NCBI RefSeq assembly: GCF_030815415.1
Contig: NZ_JAUSWW010000001.1
Span: 5,518,001 to 5,582,000 of the forward strand
Direction of reading: 5' to 3'
From: Streptomyces canus
GTDB lineage: Bacteria; Actinomycetota; Actinomycetes; Streptomycetales; Streptomycetaceae
Length of the DNA stretch: 64,000 nucleotides
Positions 60,192-64,000 of this stretch are shown in pieces. Each line of letters starts with the position of its first letter. Position 1 is the stretch's first letter. The position numbers and the translations under genes were made by a program. A model generated the notes under the pieces. It searched no databases. It was not told the DNA's origin and saw only the letters and a list, made by a program, of their open reading frames with translations.

Positions 60192-61639
60192 TCGGCGTCG
60201 AGCGCGTGCAGCTGGTCCAGGAACCACTGGGCCGGCGGCAGCGCCGTCGCCGCCGCGGCCAGCCTCTTGGTCCGCGCGGCCCGCTCCTCCACCGGCAGGG
60301 TCAAGGCCTCGTGCAGGGCTGCCGCCGTACCGACCACGTCGTACGGGTTGACCACGATCGCGTCCTCGCCGAGTTCCTCGTACGCCCCCGCCTCCCGCGA
60401 CAGCACCAGCACGCATCCTTCGTCCGACACGACCGGCACCTCCTTCGCGACCAGGTTCATACCGTCCCGGATCGGGTTCACCAGCGCCACGTCGGCCAGC
60501 CGGTACGCCGCCAGCGAGCGCGCGAAGTCGTCCTTCACATGCAGGACGACCGGCGTCCAGCCGGGCGTGCCGTACACCGAGTTGATCTCCTCCGCGACCC
60601 GCTGGACCTCCGCCGTGTACTCCCGGTACACCGCGAGGTCCTGCCGCGATGGGTAGGCGAACGCCACGTGGACGACCCGCTCCCGCCACTCGGGGTGGTC
60701 GTCGAGCAGCTGCCGGTACGCCAGCAGGCCCCGGACGATGTTCTTGGACAGTTCGGTCCGGTCGACCCGGACGATCGTCCTGCGGCCCTCGCCGACCTCC
60801 GCCCGCAGCGCCGCCAGCCGTTCGTCCACGTCCGCCTCGTGCGAGCGCTTGCGCAGGAAGTCCGCGTCCGCCCCGAGCCCGTGCACACCGATCCGGGTGT
60901 CCCCGAGGCCACCGACGAGCTGCGCCGCGCACGCCTCGAACGCCGACGCCCACCGCCGGGTCAAAAACCCCAGCCGGTCCGCGCCCAGCATGCCCCGCAG
61001 CACCTGTTCGGCGATGTCGTCCGGGAGCATCCGGAAGTACTCCGGGGGCGCCCACGGAGTGTGCGAGAAGTGGCCGATCCGGAGGTCGGGGCGCAGCTCG
61101 CGCAGCATCCCGGGCACCAGCGTCAGGTGGTAGTCCTGCACCACGACCGCCGCGCCCTGCCCCGCCTCCTCGGCCAGTGCTTCGGCGAAGGCGCGGTTGT
61201 ACGTCTCGTACGACGCCCACTGGCGCCGGAACTCCGCGTCGAAGACCGGCTCCAGCGGGGTCTGGTACAGCATGTGGTGGACGAACCACAGCGCCGAGTT
61301 CGCGATGCCGTTGTACGCGTCCGCGTGCACGTCCGCCGGGATGTCGAGCATCCGTACGCCTTGCTCTCCCTCCCGTCGCCCGCCACCACCCCTCTGCGGA
61401 GGGGCCTCCGGCCCCGCCCCTACGATTCCGCGCCGCACGGCCTCGCGGTCGCCGTCGGAGAGTGCCGAGCACACCCACAGCGAGTCCGCGTCCGACCCGA
61501 TCGCGGAGAGGCCGGAGACCAGCCCGCCGCCACCGCGCTTCGCGGACAGCGAGCCGTTCTCCTGCACCTCGTACGAGACCGGGCCGCGGTTGGACGCGAC
61601 GAGCACCCGGGCACCCTGGTCAGACTGCGTGGAAGCCAT
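60179..61639 (-). CDS. otsA: Trehalose-6-phosphate synthase (UDP-forming)
   Basis: A 486-residue GT20 glycosyltransferase, joining UDP-glucose and glucose-6-P. Signatures: VASNRGPVSYEVQENG, LKRGGGGLVSGLSAI-type N-terminus, WFVHHMLYQTPLEP, VVVQDYHLTLVPGMLRELRP, IGHFSHTPWAPPEYFRMLP, VNPIRDGMNLVAKE and LSREAGAYEELGEDAIVVNP. ATG 61639; TAAGTT 7 nt upstream fits a leaderless message. A 20-residue RREGEQGVRMLDIPADVHAD stretch follows a Pro/Gly-rich insertion (GPEAPPQRGGGG). Confidence 0.92.
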   Translation of the reverse strand: MASTQSDQGARVLVASNRGPVSYEVQENGSLSAKRGGGGLVSGLSAIGSDADSLWVCSALSDGDREAVRRGIVGAGPEAPPQRGGGGRREGEQGVRMLDIPADVHADAYNGIANSALWFVHHMLYQTPLEPVFDAEFRRQWASYETYNRAFAEALAEEAGQGAAVVVQDYHLTLVPGMLRELRPDLRIGHFSHTPWAPPEYFRMLPDDIAEQVLRGMLGADRLGFLTRRWASAFEACAAQLVGGLGDTRIGVHGLGADADFLRKRSHEADVDERLAALRAEVGEGRRTIVRVDRTELSKNIVRGLLAYRQLLDDHPEWRERVVHVAFAYPSRQDLAVYREYTAEVQRVAEEINSVYGTPGWTPVVLHVKDDFARSLAAYRLADVALVNPIRDGMNLVAKEVPVVSDEGCVLVLSREAGAYEELGEDAIVVNPYDVVGTAAALHEALTLPVEERAARTKRLAAAATALPPAQWFLDQLHALDADQPS

Positions 61640-61723
61640 ACGCCTCAACTTAGCCCGACCCGGAAACGCTCAAACGTGCGGTTCGCTGTATACGGGCTTG
61701 TGGGCGCCGTAATACGGCCTTCC

Positions 61724-62668
61724 TCAGGCGACCTTCCGGGACGCGTACTCCACGATCTCCACCATCGGCGGCCGCTCCTCCGTGTCCACCGAGTACGTCC
61801 GCGGCTCGAAGCCGTCCGCGCCCCGCTCGAACTGGGTGAGAGAGGGGCGGATGAGGTGGCCGCGGGCCAGCCGCAGCTGGGCCGTGCGGTAGATCGCGGC
61901 GGACATCCGGCCCAGGGCCTGCCCGTCCTGGTGGCGGTGCTTGCGGACGCCCACGTCGACCTGGGCCAGCGCGTCCAGGCCCACCAGATGCAGCGCGTCG
62001 ACCAGCATCCCGAGCTCGACGCCGTAGCCCACCGGGAACGGCAGCTGTTCCAGCAGGGAGCGGCGGGCCGCGTACTCGCCGCCCAGCGGCTGGACGAAGC
62101 CGGCCAGCTGGGGCCAGTGCATGTTCAGCAGCGGGCGCGCCATCAGCTCGGTCACCCGGCCGCCCTGGCCCGCCGCACCGCCGAGCGGACGGTCGTACAT
62201 GCCCTTGACGAGGTCGACGCCGGGGTCGGTGAGCAGCGGGCCCACGATCCCGGAGACGAAGTCGGAGGAGAACTCCTTCAGGTCGGCGTCGATGAAGCAG
62301 ACGATGTCACCGCGGGTCACCAGCAGCGAGCGCCACAGCACCTCGCCCTTGCCGGGCACGGCAGGGAGACGGGGCAGGATGTCGTCGCGGTGGACGACGG
62401 TCGCCCCGGCCGCGGCGGCGACCTGCGATGTACCGTCGGTGGAGCCCGAGTCGACGACGACTATCTCGTCGACGAGGGGGACCTGCTGCATGAGGTCGTG
62501 ACGGATCACGGAGACGATGTCACCGACCGTCTCCTCCTCGTTGAGTGCGGGCAGTACGACGCTGACCGACTGGTTCGTGCGTTGCTTGGCGGCCAGGAGC
62601 TGGTGGAGCGGGCGATCGGTCAGGGACCAGGACCGGGTGGCCAGCCAGCGCTCGACTTCGTTCAGCAC
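61724..62668 (-). CDS. gpgS: Glucosyl-3-phosphoglycerate synthase
   Basis: A 314-residue GT81 family enzyme. NQSVSVVLPALNEEETVGDI at the start, EIVVVDSGSTDGTSQVAAAA, ILPRLPAVPGKGEVLWRSLL, IVCFIDADLKEFSSDFV (DxD-like) and PQLAGFVQPLGGEYAARRSL. It makes glucosyl-3-phosphoglycerate from an NDP-glucose and 3-phosphoglycerate, a precursor of glucosylglycerate or methylglucose lipopolysaccharide. GTG 62668 after GAGGAG. Adjacent to otsA, so it fits the compatible-solute theme. Confidence 0.87.
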   Translation of the reverse strand: MLNEVERWLATRSWSLTDRPLHQLLAAKQRTNQSVSVVLPALNEEETVGDIVSVIRHDLMQQVPLVDEIVVVDSGSTDGTSQVAAAAGATVVHRDDILPRLPAVPGKGEVLWRSLLVTRGDIVCFIDADLKEFSSDFVSGIVGPLLTDPGVDLVKGMYDRPLGGAAGQGGRVTELMARPLLNMHWPQLAGFVQPLGGEYAARRSLLEQLPFPVGYGVELGMLVDALHLVGLDALAQVDVGVRKHRHQDGQALGRMSAAIYRTAQLRLARGHLIRPSLTQFERGADGFEPRTYSVDTEERPPMVEIVEYASRKVA

Positions 62669-62829
62669 AGTGCGCGGCTCCTCTGCGTTCTTCGGCGAGT
62701 ATGCGTATCAGCATGTGATCCATCTCGCGGACCGGACGACTATCTCAACTGTCCTGGTCGTCGGTTACAGTCTTGAACAACGCGGATGACCATCGCATGT
62801 CGAGGGTGGCCCGCCGTTCACACAACTTC

Positions 62830-62972
62830 ATACCGCTCATCCAGAGGGGCAGAGGGATACGGCCCGATGAAGCCCCGGCAACCCTCCAGTCGGTTTCTCA
62901 CGCGCGTGAGGCTCCCGACTCGGGAAGGTGCCAAATCCGTCTCACGGCGAGATGCGTCGTGAGGAAGATGAG
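62830..62972 (+). ncRNA. SAM-I (S-box) riboswitch upstream of thrC
   Basis: The conserved core is visible: AGAGGGATACGGCCCGATGA then AGCCCCGGCAACCCTCCA and AAGGTGCCAAATCC. P1 can form from CTCATC (62836-62841) and GATGAG (62967-62972), next to the AGGAG upstream of the thrC start at 62993. P3 lies between CTCACGCGCGTGAG (62898-62911). This matches the S-box order with high certainty. Whether the switch acts on translation or termination is not decided. Confidence 0.88.
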
Positions 62973-62992
62973 GAGAAAGGGCCTCGCCTCTC

Positions 62993-64000
62993 ATGGCTGC
63001 GCAGACTGTTGCAAGCACCACCGAAACCACCGTAGACCTCGGCCCGGCCGCGGCGCTCAGCTGCCGCGAGTGCGGTCACCGCGTCCCCCTCGGCCCGGTC
63101 TTCGCGTGCGAGGAGTGTTTCGGCCCGCTCGAGATCGCCTATGACTTCTCGGCCTACGACACCGAAGAGCTCCGTAAGCAGATCGAGGCGGGACCCGCGA
63201 ACATCTGGCGCTACGCGCCGTTGCTGCCCGTCCCCGCGGACGTGGCCGACAAGCCCAACATCAACCCGGGCTGGACCCAGCTCGTCAAGGCCGACAACCT
63301 GGCCCGCGAACTCGGTGTCACCGGCGGTCTGTATGTGAAGGACGACTCCGGCAACCCGACGCACTCCTTCAAGGACCGCGTCGTCGCCCAGGCCCTGGAG
63401 GCCGCGCGCGCCTTCGGCTTCACGACCCTCTCCTGCTCCTCCACGGGCAACCTGGCCGGTGCCGTCGGCGCCGCCGCCGCCCGCGCCGGCTTCCGGTCCT
63501 GCGTGTTCATCCCGCACGACCTGGAGCAGGGCAAGATCGTCATGGCCGCGATCTACGGCGGCGAGCTCGTCGGCATCGAGGGCAACTACGACGACGTGAA
63601 CCGCTTCTGCTCCGAGCTGATCGGCGACCCGGCCGGCGAGGGCTGGGGCTTCGTCAACGTCAACCTGCGGCCCTACTACGCCGAGGGCTCCAAGACCCTG
63701 GCGTACGAGATCTGCGAGCAGCTCGGCTGGCGGCTCCCCGATCAGCTGGTCGTGCCGATCGCCTCCGGCTCGCAGCTCACGAAGATCGACAAGGGGCTCC
63801 AGGAGCTGATCAGGCTCGGGCTCGTCGAGGACAGGCCGTACCGGATCTTCGGCGCCCAGGCCGAGGGCTGCTCGCCGGTCTCCGTCGCCTACAAGGCGGG
63901 CCACGACGTGGTGCGGCCGCAGAAGCCGAACACCATCGCCAAGTCCCTCGCCATCGGCAACCCGGCGGACGGGCCGTACGTCCTGGACATCGCGCGCCGT
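62993..64000 (+). CDS. thrC: Threonine synthase, N-terminal part
   Basis: The frame opens at ATG 62993 and stays open to the last base, giving 336 residues. Residues 20-55 are a zinc-ribbon-like head (AALSCRECGHRVPLGPVFAC with a CEECF end). The PLP lysine is in PTHSFKDRVVAQALE, the phosphate loop is SCSSTGNLAGAVGAA. It converts O-phosphohomoserine to threonine. It is the type with an N-terminal CxxC zinc ribbon, common in actinobacteria. The C-terminus is outside the window. Expression is probably set by the SAM riboswitch. Confidence 0.93.
   Translation, partial: MAAQTVASTTETTVDLGPAAALSCRECGHRVPLGPVFACEECFGPLEIAYDFSAYDTEELRKQIEAGPANIWRYAPLLPVPADVADKPNINPGWTQLVKADNLARELGVTGGLYVKDDSGNPTHSFKDRVVAQALEAARAFGFTTLSCSSTGNLAGAVGAAAARAGFRSCVFIPHDLEQGKIVMAAIYGGELVGIEGNYDDVNRFCSELIGDPAGEGWGFVNVNLRPYYAEGSKTLAYEICEQLGWRLPDQLVVPIASGSQLTKIDKGLQELIRLGLVEDRPYRIFGAQAEGCSPVSVAYKAGHDVVRPQKPNTIAKSLAIGNPADGPYVLDIARR

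Noticed and set aside
60077..62776. An 899-codon plus-strand frame over otsA and gpgS
   Set aside because: Shadow of two well-supported minus-strand enzymes with full motifs; no domain of its own.

Overview
The window is chromosomal DNA of a Streptomyces-type actinomycete. It has very high G+C with third-position GC bias, a complete housekeeping block (mshA, gpmA, phoU-phoR-phoP, carD, ispDF-cysS-rlmB, msiK, nagKA, cdgB, otsAB, thrC), frequent GTG starts, several leaderless starts (TANNNT, 7 nt, ATG/GTG), and actinobacterial regulators (sigma-R, PhoP, SoxR, DasR and BldD type sites). As I remember it, the gene order follows the S. coelicolor core chromosome from about mshA (SCO4204) to a threonine synthase gene (about SCO4293).

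Layout. 1-8.5 kb: regulators and small enzymes (HxlR, DinB, SnoaL-like, TetR, VOC), an XRE regulator / HBHA-like protein / DUF2516 cluster, a receiver-PP2C phosphatase, a NlpC/P60 hydrolase and a methyltransferase. 8.6-17.4 kb: mshA with a sigma-R promoter, a YbjN-like gene, an AraC/DUF2000 divergent pair, a TIR-NB-ARC-TPR STAND protein, an MFS exporter and gpmA. 17.3-22.9 kb: a decayed integrative element in the 3' end of gpmA. It is bounded by an 18-bp direct repeat and holds an IS3-family insertion, a broken DUF4760 gene, an integrase lacking its N-terminus and five small cargo genes. 23-33 kb: small hypotheticals, a Cys-rich 52-residue peptide, phoU / phoR-phoP with a PHO box, a second integration scar (duplicated phoP 3' end), a lipoprotein, carD, ispD-ispF, cysS and rlmB. 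33-45.6 kb: a DoxX-like protein, a nucleotidyltransferase, msiK, tRNA-Thr, a truncated kinase fragment coupled to a GNAT gene, a 1082-residue secreted repeat protein, a SoxR-box quinone oxidoreductase, a pentapeptide-repeat protein and unknowns. 45.6-64 kb: an M1 peptidase, a GNAT-Nudix fusion, a TerD protein, ArfB, a SnoaL-tailed ECF sigma factor, a flavin reductase, cdgB, a CBM-like membrane protein, the fruK-like / nagA / nagK cluster with DasR sites and an orphan sugar-binding lipoprotein, otsB, otsA, gpgS, and thrC behind a SAM riboswitch. thrC runs off the end of the window.

How it fits together. N-acetylglucosamine use (nagKA, the sugar-binding protein, MsiK as shared ATPase), thiol-redox defence (mshA, SoxR-controlled oxidoreductase), phosphate control (PhoRP/PhoU) and compatible-solute synthesis (otsAB, gpgS) are the coherent themes. 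I did not find a CRISPR array or a large secondary-metabolite cluster. The least explained content is the gpmA element, the phoP scar, the TIR-STAND gene, the Cys-rich peptide and the secreted repeat protein.
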